From positions 9,734,001-9,798,000 of the forward strand of contig CP075497.1 of NCBI GenBank assembly GCA_021613535.1: a stretch of 64,000 nucleotides of DNA. The letters run 5' to 3'. Under the pieces are notes generated by a model. The model was not told where the DNA came from, made no database searches, and worked only from the letters and a program-made list of their open reading frames with translations. The stretch comes from Adineta vaga. Lineage: Eukaryota; Rotifera. Position numbers and translations under genes: made by a program. This document shows positions 1-13,200 of the stretch, piece after piece. The stretch's first letter is position 1; each line of letters opens with the position of its first letter.

Positions 1-782
1 TTTATTGTTACTAATATGGTAGTTATGCATATAGTATAGTATAATTCGTTTTATTGTATCGAAGTTAAAGGGCGTGTGATATTCATCAACATAAACAGTT
101 ATTCTCCTGTAAATAACAATAAAAAATATCAGGTAATTCATTGATACATTATGATGTGAGAACTTCATAATATATATAGTTAAGAATAAATTCTTTGGAT
201 TTGACTGCTAAAAATGGTACACATTTATAGCTTAACAGGACTAATTGAAAGTCAAAAAAATACGAACATATTCTTCTAACTTCTAGTGCAAATGATTCAT
301 AACATGTTTCGAAATAAAAATTAGAATTAACAGTAAGATTTAAATAGGCAAAATCATCTATCTAACTTCCCGTTCTACAAAAATACGTTTTGAAAATATG
401 AAATCAATATATCGATACAAAAAAAAATTATTACTCACTTTGAAATCTCCCTAATTATTTTACAACAATGATACTAGTTATTTATCTACAAGAATATTAA
501 TTAATAATTATTTCTCTATTCAAATTGTTTTTCTGATGTTTTTTTTCTAGCACTAGAAACTAGCGTCCTCTAGTTATTGTCAGAAAAACGATTGGCTTTG
601 TAACTATGTTTGATGCATCCAATCGGTGAATGACTTGCGTATTACAGAATTATAGAAAGAGGAAACAATGAAATTTAGTCATTTTCTACGAAATTTCCTT
701 GGAAAAATAGACCTTGCTCAACTATATTGCATCTTGTTTTAACTACTGACAGTTTTCTTTCGTATAGAGCCTTCAACACAAT
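1..782. other. 5' flank of RBM42, no gene seen
   Basis: AT-rich sequence upstream of RBM42. All reading frames are short and broken and I recognise no protein, RNA or repeat. It presumably holds the RBM42 promoter and any 5' leader, but no TATA element or initiator stands out. Confidence 0.5.
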
Positions 783-2088
783 ATGTCGATGAATAATTTC
801 GATGCAGAGATGTCTCGGTAAGTGTTTATCATTGAAATTGTTAAACTTTTCCATTTGACGTTTTCGTTTCATTTTAGTTTCGAGAATGAAATCTCGAACG
901 CGAATCCAATTAATGGTCCACCTCGTATGCCTATGATGCCATCTGGTCCACCACCACCTGGCATGTTTCCACCCATAATGCCAGGTTTACCTCCGCTTCC
1001 ACCACCACCACCAAGTGTCATGGCTCAATTAATGAACAATAATGTTCCACTACCTCCTTCAGCACGTTTACCTCCTCGGCCTGCTTTTGTCCCTCATCAA
1101 CTTCGTCATCGTGTTCCACAACAATCTGTGCCCTTCCATTCTTCATCATCAAGAACACCACAAATACCTCAACGCGTTCCATCATCACCACCCTTAGCAC
1201 CTGCGCAAAATTCCAATCCTCCTCAACAACAGCAATCAATACTTTCAGCTCAGCCATTATTGTATAAAAATCAAACTCCAAATGAAAAACCAGCTCCATC
1301 TGTGGAACCAACAAATCCTACTCTTCAACGTCCGCCTGTACAAACACCAATCATAGATAATAAACCTTCTACATCACAAAAATTAGATAAACCCATTGTT
1401 ACTAAACTTGAACAAAATCCTCATCCAGTTAGTAAAGCATACGATTCATCGGCACATGCAATGGAAACTCGTGGTAAGAAAAAAAATAATCACTACTCTT
1501 TACTCAAACGAATTATCTATATTTCATTATTTTAGATCATGAAGGTGAAAGTAGTTCTACAACAAAGAAAAAAAATAAGAATAAAGCACAGAAAAAACCA
1601 CGTCATGTTCGTATGGCTGGTGGAACAACTTGGGAAGATGAGACACTTGGAGAATGGGATCCAGGTAAGATTGATTTAAATTAGAAAAAAAAGTAATCTT
1701 CATAGATTTTATTTAGATGATTTTCGTCTGTTTTGTGGTGATCTTGGCAATGAAGTTAATGACGATGCTTTAACACGAGCATTTAATAAGTATCCATCAT
1801 TTCAAAAAGCTAAAGTTGTTCGTGATAAACGATCAGGAAAAACTCGTGGTTACGGTTTTGTATCATTCAAAGATTCTCAGGATTATATACGTGCTATGCG
1901 CGAAATGAATGGTAAAATTAACGATAATTCTTTTCTTATTCAATGGTTTAATTCTATTTTTTGTTTCTTTTTTAGGTAAATATGTTGGTAATCGACCAAT
2001 TAAATTACGAAAAAGTACATGGCAAGAACGAAATATTGATGTTGTTCGAAAGAAGATAAAAGATAAAGTGAAAATGGGTCTTAGATAG
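783..2088 (+). CDS. RBM42: RNA-binding motif protein 42 (RBM42)
   Basis: Five exons (783-817, 878-1473, 1536-1664, 1717-1911, 1976-2088) join in phase to give about 355 residues. The N-terminal two thirds is Pro/Met/Gln-rich low complexity (GPPPPGMFPP-type runs, residues about 20-180). A Lys-rich linker follows, then the segment RMAGGTTWEDETLGEWDP and a single C-terminal RRM with RNP2-like LFCGDLGNEV and RNP1-like RGYGFVSF. The tail RPIKLRKSTWQERNIDVV is typical of RBM42. The family binds RNA and interacts with hnRNP K; it is nuclear and stress-granule associated in vertebrates and linked to splicing and translation control. The protein is somewhat shorter than the human one (about 480 residues) because the proline-rich region is shorter. 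ATG 783 is used because exon 1 ends in a good donor (GTAAGT) and the frame fits exon 2. A polyadenylation signal AATAAA lies at 2118-2123. Confidence 0.93.
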
Positions 2089-4192
2089 ATGAATGTTCTT
2101 TTTTTCTAATTGTAAACAATAAAAAAAGAAGATTGTTTGTGCTTTAACAACGAATTAGATATTCAATTTCTGTAAAAAATTAGTACCGTGAAAAATGCAT
2201 ATGAATATCAGAAGAAACTCGTAGTTTCATCTTCGAAAACAAAAAATTTCTTCATCTCGTTTTTTTCTTGAGAATTATTCGAATGTAAAAGTGACATTGT
2301 GCCAGTACATAGTATGTCTCAAATTCAAGTTCAAAAAATAAGAAATGAATGTATTTCAGTGGAGAAAATATCATCACAATAATCGCATTGATTCAATTGC
2401 AATAGCTTATAACTAGGTATCTTGACAGAAACTCACATTTTGGATGCTGCGTTACTTAACATTCTGAAATGTATTTTCTTGTAAAGCTAAAATTTTCATC
2501 AAATTCTATACGAAATGAGTACGCACGAAGCAAAAGTAAGATTCCATATGCCTCGAATACTTTGACTATGAAGAATTTCTGCTATTTATCTCTGAATAGT
2601 TCTTCGCGTTACAATTAGAGCAAAGCAAATCGTGCCATTGCTTTTCAGTGGAAGAAGATAGTCAATCATTGACTTCGTACAAAGAAGAATATATACATGT
2701 AAAAATCTCTATTTGTGATCGATTATTGTCAATTTCTCTGGAAAAGTAAAGACATCCTAGATACAAAACTAAAATTGAGGGTGAAAATCGTATATTCGAA
2801 AATAACTACATAATGATTACTAAGTTTTCATTTTTTAGTTTCGTCATAATTGATCTTTATCATTTTCTTCTTGAATAATATTAAATAGCATTTCGCTTTC
2901 TATTTTATCTCAAATAAGTTTCATAAAAAAACGTAAGACTGATTCAAACAACTAATATTTACATGTCACTTCCGTGAAATAGAAAATCTACCAATGACTC
3001 ATCAACTTTATATTTAGTTCTTTTTCTTGTTAAAATATACACAATTATTTCATAATGCACAATCAACGACATTTGATCAAAAGAACAAAAGAAAGTTTCT
3101 AAGTCATAATGATAATCGAAGGTCGATGAATTCGCTTTCTTTGAACAATCAATAGATGTTGATAAACATGATTTCCGTTTACTAATCAAACAAACGACAT
3201 ATAGACTAGCCAATAGTATTCATAATTCATATGAATATTTATAAGTCCAATACTATTACTCCTACAGTCAAATGAAATAGAATAAAATCTATTATAAATT
3301 TCATTCTGATTGGATATAAACAACTTTAATTGTAAGTTTTCAATTCTAAAATTAGAGAAAATAAATGACACTTTGTCACATTATAAATCGCCTGATAGAG
3401 TCGGTAAATGGCCGAATAATAGAGGTTCTTTTTCCCCCGCACTAAAATGTACTTATATTCCCATTTGAAATGTCATCGATTAAAATATTAATTATTTCAA
3501 ACCGTAGGGATATATGTTCATCCCAGGTGAAATAATATTCAGGTCAAGAAGAAAACCGAAGAATATTATTTTTAGTTAGAATCACCAAGGAGAATAAATT
3601 AAATCGTAAGTATACATGTATATGAATAAAGAATCAAGGTAGAACAAAGAACAATTATGAATCAAAAATAGGGGGAAAAAACCTACTAATCTATTTTGTT
3701 TAAAATTGATTTAAATAGAATTGATAACAAAGATTATAGTTCTTCACTATTTTTAGTCATCTCTTACTGACATTTTTATACTTGAAAACACCTTTCACGC
3801 TCGAAAATGGACTTTTTTTCAAAAGTGTATGTAAATTTTTTTGTTTTCGTTTCTTGTTTTCTACATGAGACATACGATGCCGACAACACATGAATAAACA
3901 AAAGAACGAAGATTTGAAAAAAAGAAGAAAATGAACAAACAGCTAATGAGAAATAGTGATTACAACCAACACACACACACACACAGAGAAAGAGAAAGAA
4001 AATGATAAAGAAAAAGAAAAGTTGACATCGACAAACGAATAAAAATATAAAGAAGAGAAGAAAATGAAGAGTGTAAGTTGATAGTGATGTTGAAAGAAAA
4101 ATGTTTCTTTTATTTTTTTGTATTTTGTCAAAGTGGTTGCTGACCGGTTGTGTGTATATGTGTTGTACACAGAGAAAATGTATAATAAACAA
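2089..4192. other. Intergenic between convergent RBM42 and 14-3-3 genes
   Basis: About 2.1 kb between the 3' ends of RBM42 (+) and the 14-3-3 gene (-). It holds the 3' UTRs of both genes: AATAAA at 2118 on the plus strand, and TTTATT near 4108, which reads AATAAA on the minus strand. There is a short CA repeat at about 3969-3984 followed by GA-rich sequence. Open frames at 3776-4242 are Phe/Ser/Cys-rich products of this simple sequence. No gene recognised. Confidence 0.5.
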
Positions 4193-5238
4193 TTACTGAT
4201 GTTCTTCTGCTGGATTAGCTTCATCTGGATCAGGTGCATCACTTGTCCATAACTAATTAATAGAATGGAAAAATTTATAAATCATATTTGTAAAGTCATT
4301 TTCATCTTACCGTAAGATTATCTCGGAGTAATTGCATAATTAATGTGCTATCTAGAAAAAAAGGTCAAATATATGAATAATTTTTTGTCTTCGATTATTC
4401 ATCTGTGAATGACTAACCCTTGTATGAATCTTCATTAAGTGTATCAAGTTCAGCAATAGCATCATCAAAAGCTTGTTTAGCTAAATGACAAGCTCGATCT
4501 GGTGCATTGAGAATTTCATAATAGAAAACGGAAAAGTTCAAAGCAAGACCAAGACGAATTGGATGAGTTGGTTGCATTTGATTTTTAGCAATATCAAATG
4601 CGTCATTATATGCACGTTGGGATTCTTCAATGACTTCTACAAAACAATACAAATCCAAAATAAGTTTTCTATTATATAAATATACATGTGTTCAATAACA
4701 TACTTTGTCGTTCATCACCTGTGGCAACTTCAGCCAAATATCGGTAATAATCACCTTTCATTTTCAAATAGAATACTTTCGATTCAGCTGTTGTAGCTTT
4801 TGGAACGAGAAATTTATCAAGTAAGGTCTAAAGTACATGAATAAAGATTAAAAAGATTCGAAAAATCGTTTTCTTAAATTGTTTTTACCAAAACTTCTTG
4901 ACAAATATCTTTCAATTCCTTTTCGATTTTTTCTCGATATTCTTTGGCCATTTGTTGTTTACGTTCTGAACCTTCAGTTTTTTGTTCAATACTTGAAATG
5001 ACACGCCATGATGAACGACGGGCACCAACAACATTTTTATATGCAACCGAAAGTAAATTGCGTTCTTCATTCGTCAATTCACTATTAGCCTCAGTGACCT
5101 TCTTCATTGCATTTGCCATATCATCATATCTAAATTGGATAATAGAAAAATAAATAATCAGATTTGAAATCGATTTACATACCGTTCCGCTTGTTCGGCT
5201 AATTTGGCACGTTGTACTTCTTCTTCCTTGTTCGACAT
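4193..5238 (-). CDS. 14-3-3 protein (zeta/epsilon-type adaptor)
   Basis: Six exons (5238-5183, 5129-4889, 4827-4704, 4636-4418, 4351-4311, 4252-4193) splice cleanly to 246 residues, the normal family length. Diagnostic segments are [16 protein letters not shown] near the N-terminus, [20 protein letters not shown] (groove Lys and Arg), [17 protein letters not shown] (phosphate-clamp Arg-Tyr), [14 protein letters not shown], and [19 protein letters not shown] near the end, followed by an acidic tail ending in EEHQ. The family forms cytosolic dimers that bind phosphoserine/threonine motifs on many clients and control their localisation and activity. All phosphate-binding residues I can check are present, so the protein should be functional. 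Isoform assignment is not possible by eye. A candidate TATA box lies about 95 nt upstream of the ATG. Confidence 0.96.
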
Positions 5239-5331
5239 GATTGTTGGTTATTTGACTTGTTGAAAGTAAAATTTTGCAAGTAAGCAGAGTCAATTGGATC
5301 TATAAAAGTAATAGAAATGAGAAACATCGAG

Positions 5332-5339
5332 TTTATATA
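5332..5339 (-). promoter_or_regulatory. Candidate TATA box of the 14-3-3 gene
   Basis: On the minus strand the sequence reads CTATATAAAC about 95 nt upstream of the 14-3-3 start codon. A position roughly 30 nt upstream of a short 5' UTR would fit, but no transcription start is visible and TATA-like words are common in DNA this AT-rich. Confidence 0.25.
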
Positions 5340-7178
5340 GACGAAATTTTAGTGCGATGAAAAAGAGAACTGGAGAGGGAGAGAGAAGAAAGGGAAGAGA
5401 GTAAAAGACGACAAAAAATACATTGTACAATTGAGAAAGTTCGATGTTTGCTCGTTCCCAGAATGCGTCAGGGAGAGAAGGCGTAGGCATACATGAGAAG
5501 GATGCGTGTATGTGAGCAAAAGATAGACTAAATGTATTTATTTGCTTCTTATTCTCTCTTGTTCTTCTTCATCTCTCTCTCGCGAGCGCACACATCAGGC
5601 AGGAACAGCGAGCAAGTAGCGCTCAGCATACACAGGCTAGGACGTCTACTACGATTAGTCACCCGGACAAACAGAACGAACATCGGACGGAGAATAAACT
5701 ATATTATACAACGCAGCGTCATTGCTCAGCAACTGACTAAGACAGAAACGAACGAGAATTTAGTTCTATAATATAATAGATGTCGTTAACGAAAAAAAAC
5801 CCAATGAGTCATGAGAATAATTGTATTCAGGCGTAAACTAAACTAAACTAAACTACTGAGTGAACGTTCTTTTCTCCTCTCATTCATCATCGCCAGCGGT
5901 CGGATATGTGTACTTGAGTTCGAAGAAGGCTCACCATTGAGATGTGTACAATAAGTATCGATTTGATATACGTAGAAATAAATACAAACCTTATCAAAAT
6001 TTGATTTCATCATTTTTCTCTTCGTTCAATAAATTTCATGAATATAATCATATGGATCAATCAATGTCAAGATGAATTTGGATTCAAATATATTTCTATT
6101 TCGTTCATTCAAAAGTTCTTCTTCTATTATTTAAGATGAACTCAATTTTGATGTAATTTACGTTTGAATATATTCTTTCTAATAGATTACATCAAGCATG
6201 AAATAATTTGCTGTTTTTCTGTAAAGAAAAATATACTTTCTAGTTGTCCTTCATACATTAATTAACAGTACAACTCATCAGTTTTTCAGATTAAATCAAT
6301 AGTCAATTTCTTCTGACAATAAAGACGAATGATGACTTAGAGATCATCATACTATAAATAGTCAAGGATTAGAAAAGAATATTCAAAAGATCATTGTATC
6401 TCAACGTGATACCTTAAAAGTAAGCTAAGGTATCGTATATTTCTTCTTGAATGATTATACTTCTCTTCCTCACTTACTAAACATGCAAAGAAAGGAAATG
6501 AAATGCAATAGCATGAAATATTCTTTTGCTTCTATTAGTAAAATGTTTTATTCTCATTGATTAATATTCATATGAACATTTAATAGTCTCTTCTCTTGAT
6601 AAATCATTCGATAACTTATTTCAATCTCTTTCTTGTTCATACAAGCAGAAAATTGTTTGAAGAAAGAAGAAAAGAAAACTAACTGCATCTTAATTATGCA
6701 TAAAGGTCTTGTTTTTCAGCAAGAAATAACTCTGGTGAATAGAACTAGAATCAGAGAATGTTACTAAATATAGCATAGTAAATCATATCATTAGACAAAA
6801 AAAGAAAATGAAACATCACGTTGTGTTCTCGTGCTTAAAAATAGTAACTGTGCATGCTTCTCTTTTATTTCATGTTAGATTTTAATTACTAATAAATTAG
6901 TTGCGAATTAATTCTTATCTCTCGACAAATCTATATGTAAATCAAATATTCGCGAAATGAGAATCTTGGTTTTAGGTGTGTGTGTTTTTTTTATTGAGAA
7001 AAATCACTAAACCATCCGCACCACTAAACAGTTAAAAAACTGTGAACTTTAGCTTTTTTTTTCTGTAAAACAACAAAGATTTCTTGTGTTGAAGAAAATC
7101 TGAACGAAAACAAATAAAAAATGTTAGGAATAATGAACTTATAATAATCTTGGCCCTAAAGGAAGTTCAATGTTTATA

Positions 7179-7199
7179 ACAGCAGCAGCAGCAGCAGCA
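7179..7199. repeat. AGC trinucleotide run in Tudor 3' UTR
   Basis: Six or so consecutive AGC units starting about 15 nt downstream of the Tudor stop codon. In the transcribed (minus) orientation it reads GCT repeats. Length-variable in principle; no function implied. Confidence 0.7.
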
Positions 7200-7214
7200 T
7201 ATAAAAATCTCAGA

Positions 7215-10200
7215 TTAATCTGATGATGATGAAGGTTGTGTTTCATCTTTAGTTATTGATTGATTATTTTCAGTTGATTCTTCAATTGCTTGATTATTCG
7301 ATGTTGACACTGAAGAATTCTCTTCAATTGTACTTTCAATTTGAGGAACTTTTTCATCCAATGTTGATTGTTCATGTGTATTATCAGATTGAACATCTGC
7401 TACTGGAACTGTATCAGATGATGTTGGTAATACTTGTTCATCTTTTTCAATATTATCTGACTCTTGCTACAAAGAAAAATAAAATCCAATAATAATGAAG
7501 ATAATCCTTAAGAAAATTAGAAGTTTTCATATAGAATAAAGATAATTTAGAAATGTGTGCGTGTTACACTGGTTCGGAAAGGGATTTTCGAATTTTAATG
7601 AATCAAAAATTAGTCTCCAATTATATCTCGATTGAGGGCTTGATTGTCATTAGAATTTAATGCAATCTTACCTTAGTTTCATTTTCTTCATTAGTAAGAT
7701 ATTGATTGTTAATAGTTTCTCGATTTTCTCTAACAAGTGTTACCAATAAACATTGATCATCACTTTTATTTTCTACAATAATTGTTACATGTTCTGTTTC
7801 TGGAATATGTTTAATCGTATCTTCAATTGCTTTGATTTGATTGACACCATCAATTTCATACAATCGACATTGATGTGCTAGTGGAAATTGTTGATAAATA
7901 TCTTCATCAGGTAGAACAAATAATTGCTCGTCATTTATATTCGATAGAATATGTCCGTAATCAATACATTTTACATTATATTTCTCATCGTTCGTTGATA
8001 AAATTTGTCCACGATAAAGTTTATTGTCCTCATTTGAAACAATACATAAATCATTAATAGACCATTGTTCTTTATGCAGTTTTTCACATGAAAGTAAATG
8101 TTCTTCCATTTCACAAACATGTAAATTTCCACTTGGTAATACATGTATATAAAAACAATCTCTATCTGTTGCAGATATATTTGCCGTAACTGTTGTTCCG
8201 ATTTCTACTGTTAATAAATCAGTTTGTTCAGTTGATTCCTGATTGTTGTAAACATCATTTTCATTATCAAGTTTCATATGTACAATCGACGCTTTTTCAT
8301 CAACTATATAAAATTCAACTACTTCATTTTCTTTATCTTTAACTAATGATCGAACAGTATTATGCCATGAATCTAATGTAACACCTTCTAAGATATAGCC
8401 ATGTGCTTGAGGTTCGATTTGTTCTAATTCATCAGAATATGCATATAAATGTTTTGTTACAACATTATCGTCAATATTTCCATAATCAAGAAAATAAACA
8501 GTATACAAATCGGTTGATGATGAATGAGATTCAATTCTAGCACGATAAAAATTGTCATCAACACTAAATTGAGCAATGACATGATCACCAATTTCATAAG
8601 ATGATTTATGTTGATCTTCTGAAGTAATTTTTTCAATTAATGTAGCGATTTGTTCCATGATGTCATCAGATTCAGGTATTAATTGAAGGTAAACATAGGG
8701 TTTACTTTGTTCAATATGTGTTAAAACACCTCGACGATATTTTGATGGAATTTCTAAAAGAAATGAGGATTGTGATGAGTATGTTATCAATATGATCTAT
8801 TTTGAATATACCTTCTATCTCCGGTTCAATTTCAGTTTTTTCAGAAGTCGTCGCTTCGAATAGATCCACAGCTGTTTCATTTGTTGGTATAATATCATCA
8901 GTCGTTTGTTTTTCAACTATAGGTGGTGTTTGTTCTTCGACATTTGTTGTACTTGGTCGTTCATTAATTTCTGCATTTGGATCATATCCAAATTTTTCAT
9001 TAAAACATTTATTATTATCATAAACAACAACGTTGTATAATTGATCTTGTTGATTAACAATAGCAATTTCAACTGTTTCAGAATCTGAAATATTTTCCAG
9101 TTGTTGAAATGCTTCCGTAATTTTATCTGATGATACACCATATAATTGACATTCTTTATTTTGATGTTTATATGAACTTAATTTTTCACTACATCGTTTC
9201 AATAACGTTTTTGGACATGAACTCACGTTACCAAAATCAATAAAACAAACATTAACATCATCTTCTGATGCATCTGATTGAATAATAGCCCGAAATGGTT
9301 CATCTGAATATTCTGCTATAACGATTGCATCCGGTTTTAATTCTTTGACTTCTTCAAGTGAAAGTATGGGAGCACTTTCATCTTCTTGTTGTACAAGTTG
9401 ACTAATTTCTTCTACAGTTTTCTCATCATCTTGAATATAAAATCGTTGTTTTTCATTTTCAATATGAACAATAGAACATTTGATACGTTTCAATATTACT
9501 TGAGATTTTAATCTAAAACAACAAAATATATTTTCATACTAACTTACTATTTACTATCTTACTTAATGGCATTTATATCCAGTAACATTTTACGGAAATC
9601 GTCCGATTCAAGAAGATATATTCCATCGGCATTTTTACCTTCGATCTTTCCATTATATTGTTTTCCACCACAATTCTCAACAATAACTTCTGTTTTAGTA
9701 TTTTTATTAGCTAAACAATCGATATGTTAATTATGAATGTAATTTGTATTTGAAAATATACCTTCTGCATTTTTAAATGTACATTGATAAGCAAATGGAG
9801 CATCTACACAATTGTTTTTTGCTATTTGTCGAATAGTTTTTGAGTCAACATCAGTCGTATCACCGAAATCAATAAAACGAACTTTTATTTGACTTAAACT
9901 AGTTGAAAGAACAACAGCTAAGAAAAAAAGAAAGGAAGTTATATTTCTAAATCAAATGACACTATTTTGACATTACCTCGATACCAACATTGATCTGAAC
10001 TTCTTGCTAAACATGCTTGACCTACTTTAAATGAACTTAGACTTGTTTCAGGTGATTGTTTAAAATCAATTTGTAAGGTTTCAGTAAGTTGTGATATCTT
10101 ATCAGCTTTTGAGACTAATTGAATAAAGAAGTTATTTGGTGCTTCAATATGACTTATAACAAATTCAAATGTTTCTCGTGGTATTTCAGTAGTAATAAAA

Positions 10201-13200
10201 CGATCACCAGCCTCAAAATTTATATTATTTGATCGCATAGTTGACCAACTACTGTTTGTATTAGTTGATAAATTATTATCTGAACTTAATTGTACTCCAT
10301 TATTATCACGATCACGAAAACCACCACGACCACCACGTCCACCACCGGAATTACCTTAATAGAGAAGAATGAAAATCTATAAATTTCTTTTACTTATGTA
10401 ATTACCTCCCCGTTGGCCACGACCGCCACGATCATTAAAACCACCACGTCGTTCAAAATCTCCACTTCCTGTATTACTTCCTTGAAATCGTCGATTTTGA
10501 AACTCATTATCATTACGTTCGCCACGATTACTATTGAAATTTTGTGATCGCGATGAACTATTATCGGTGAAACCATCTCGACCTTAAAAAAAAGATTTAA
10601 GATTATTTACTTTAGTAGAAAACAATAGGATTTGAATGAAATACTTACTGCCTCGACTAGCAAAACCTCTTCCTCCTGTAAGAATAATAAGAATGTAATA
10701 AATAAATCATTTTCTTAATAACTACTCACGATTAAAGCCGCCAGGTGGATGTAAACTATTTTCATTATTATTATTTTCATTACTTCGATCTAAATTACGA
10801 TTGTTAAAACCACTATGACCTATTGAAAATAAATTTCAAGTTTTTCAATATTAATCGTCTATTCCACATCTGACTTTTACTGATCAATTACCTCCTCGAT
10901 CAGCAAAACCACTTCCACCCCGATTGCTAAAACCACCTCGTTGACTATTATTTTCATTTCTCTGATGGAAACTATTACCACTCGTTTGTTTTCCATTATT
11001 GTCATCGTACATCTGAGTGTTACCTAAAACAAAATAGTGATTTTCAATCGAAATTGACCTTTTGTTCGCTTTTTCTACCTGTTGAACGTTTTTGTTCGAA
11101 TGATGAAGATTGATATTCATGAGTTGACGATGGAAAACGACTTTGATTATTACTTGGAAATGTTTTATTATCATCTGGTCTTTGATTGTTACCAAATTGT
11201 GATGAACCTGATTGTTGCCGATTAAATGGTTGTTGATTTGTCATATTATTGTTATTATTGTTATTATTATGACCAAAGTTTGATCTAGCATTTTGATCAT
11301 TATTCCACGTTTGTTTCGATGCACTCGACTCGATCGTATATGATTGTTGTAGATTTCTTGTACTAGCATTGGAAAATCGTAGTGTTTGTTCCATAGATGA
11401 AGAAGGTGCTGATGTTCCTTGATTGTCTCCACCACCGAATCGACCAAGTGTTGGACGTGTAGAAGCCGTTAATAGCTTTTGTGGTGGAAGTAAAACGTTG
11501 TCTGTTCGCTGACCCATATTTAATCGTCCTCCACTCGTATTTGATCCTGTGGTTGATGGATATTTATGAGAATTATTGAATACTAGCGATCTAAATTAGA
11601 TATTGTTGGTAAGCAATGCAAATATGATTTCCCTACTCAATTGGTGTATATTGTGTTGGATTAGGATTAGGTTTAGTATGTGCAGTAGGCGATGTAATCT
11701 AAAACAGTCGTTAAGATTTTTTTGGATGTTGTAAAACAAAATTTTAGTCAATACATTTTTATCACCGGAAAGAAGCATCTGATTGACACATTGATTATCA
11801 TGTAAGAAAACCTGGACATGATAAAATCCAGCGGTATTGCGTCCTGTCGGTTGAATATGAACAGATTGATTAAGTATCATTCGTTTTAAATTACGCGTAA
11901 TATTAGTTGAACTTTGCTGAAAAAGAAAGTTTTATTTATAAAAAAATTGCAAAAAAATAATGTCTAACATACTATTTCATTATAACCTTCCAAACGAAAT
12001 GGTTGAGCGAATGCTGGTACTGATAAATAACCTTTGTCAGGTTTCAATAATTCTGATTTATCAACGATAATCTCATCACCACGATCGATTAATTTAACTG
12101 ATATTCGTGTTCCATTTTCAAGACGTCTATACAAAACAAAATATCAGAATGAAATAGTTTCACACATCTTTTCTTTCAAATTTACTTGATTGTTACACGA
12201 TGATATTTATTATCCTGTTGTATAATATACATTTCACCTTCTGAAGTTGGATTAACATTGAACGATTGATCGTTTGTAGAACTGTTATAAAATTGTTCCA
12301 TATGTTCTGAAAACGCTGTGAATTCTTTTTCACGACCTTGAGAAAGACCATAGAATTCAACGGCACTGTGAACTTGAATTATTAAATAGTTTCCATCTAC
12401 TAATTATTTAACGAATTAGTTTCGAGAAAAAATGAAGAATTTTATAAACTTACGCGGTTGTATCATAGGAATGTTTGTTGACGAACTGGTATTTGCCCTG
12501 AAATGGTATAAAACAATCCATAGAAGATGTCAAATGATTGTATTTAAAGTTTAAAACGTTTGATAATGACAGTTGTTGACTTTTGACTCGAGTTTTTGTG
12601 AATTACAAAGTTAGTATTCAACTTACGATCTAATCGGACTATTTTGAACGGTAACAGTTTGTGACACAGGATTGAATGAACGTGGTTCTGGTCGTTGAAT
12701 ATTATTATTTGAATTATTGGTAGAGGTAAATTGTTGAATTGATCTTTGCTGCTGCTGTTGTAATGATGGTCTTGTTAAAGACATACCTGCTGAAGCAAGT
12801 TGATTTCGAACAAATGATGGTTGTGTAGGTTGACCAGGAGTAAAAGATGGCCGTTGTGATGAATTCATTTTCGTACGAATTACTAGATTCTTTTGGCAAA
12901 GAAATGTGCCAAGATCTCCTACTTCTAAAATAGGAGAACAACGTAAATATCGATATAGTTTTATTCATTTAGTCGTTTTTATTTCCGTCACAGAAATTTC
13001 CCAACAAACATATTTTAAAATAGAATATGTAAATATTGAATATAAAATAATCTTTCACTCTTCTTATCTAAGGACAAACTATACATTCAGGAATGGATAA
13101 AAACTAGATACAGGAGAGTGAGCAAAAGAAAAATGTAATGTTTCGTGTATACATTTTATAAAAATTATTTTTACCCAGTCCTTTTAACGTATCTGTTAGA

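Larger units (their letters stand above)
5239..7214. other. Intergenic: 14-3-3 upstream region and Tudor 3' flank
   Basis: About 2 kb without a recognisable gene. The segment near 5480-5960 is richer in GC than its surroundings and probably belongs to the 14-3-3 promoter or leader. It contains a short tandem array of the pentamer AAACT (about 5833-5855). At the other end, an AGC triplet run of about six units (7179-7199) lies just beyond the Tudor gene stop, that is in its 3' UTR. Confidence 0.5.

Noticed and set aside
3776-4242. Overlapping minus-strand open frames of 99 and 138 codons
   Set aside because: Products are runs of Phe/Ser/Leu/Cys from CA and GA-rich simple sequence; no domain, no splice context. 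The sequence is downstream of the 14-3-3 stop and overlaps its last exon in another frame.
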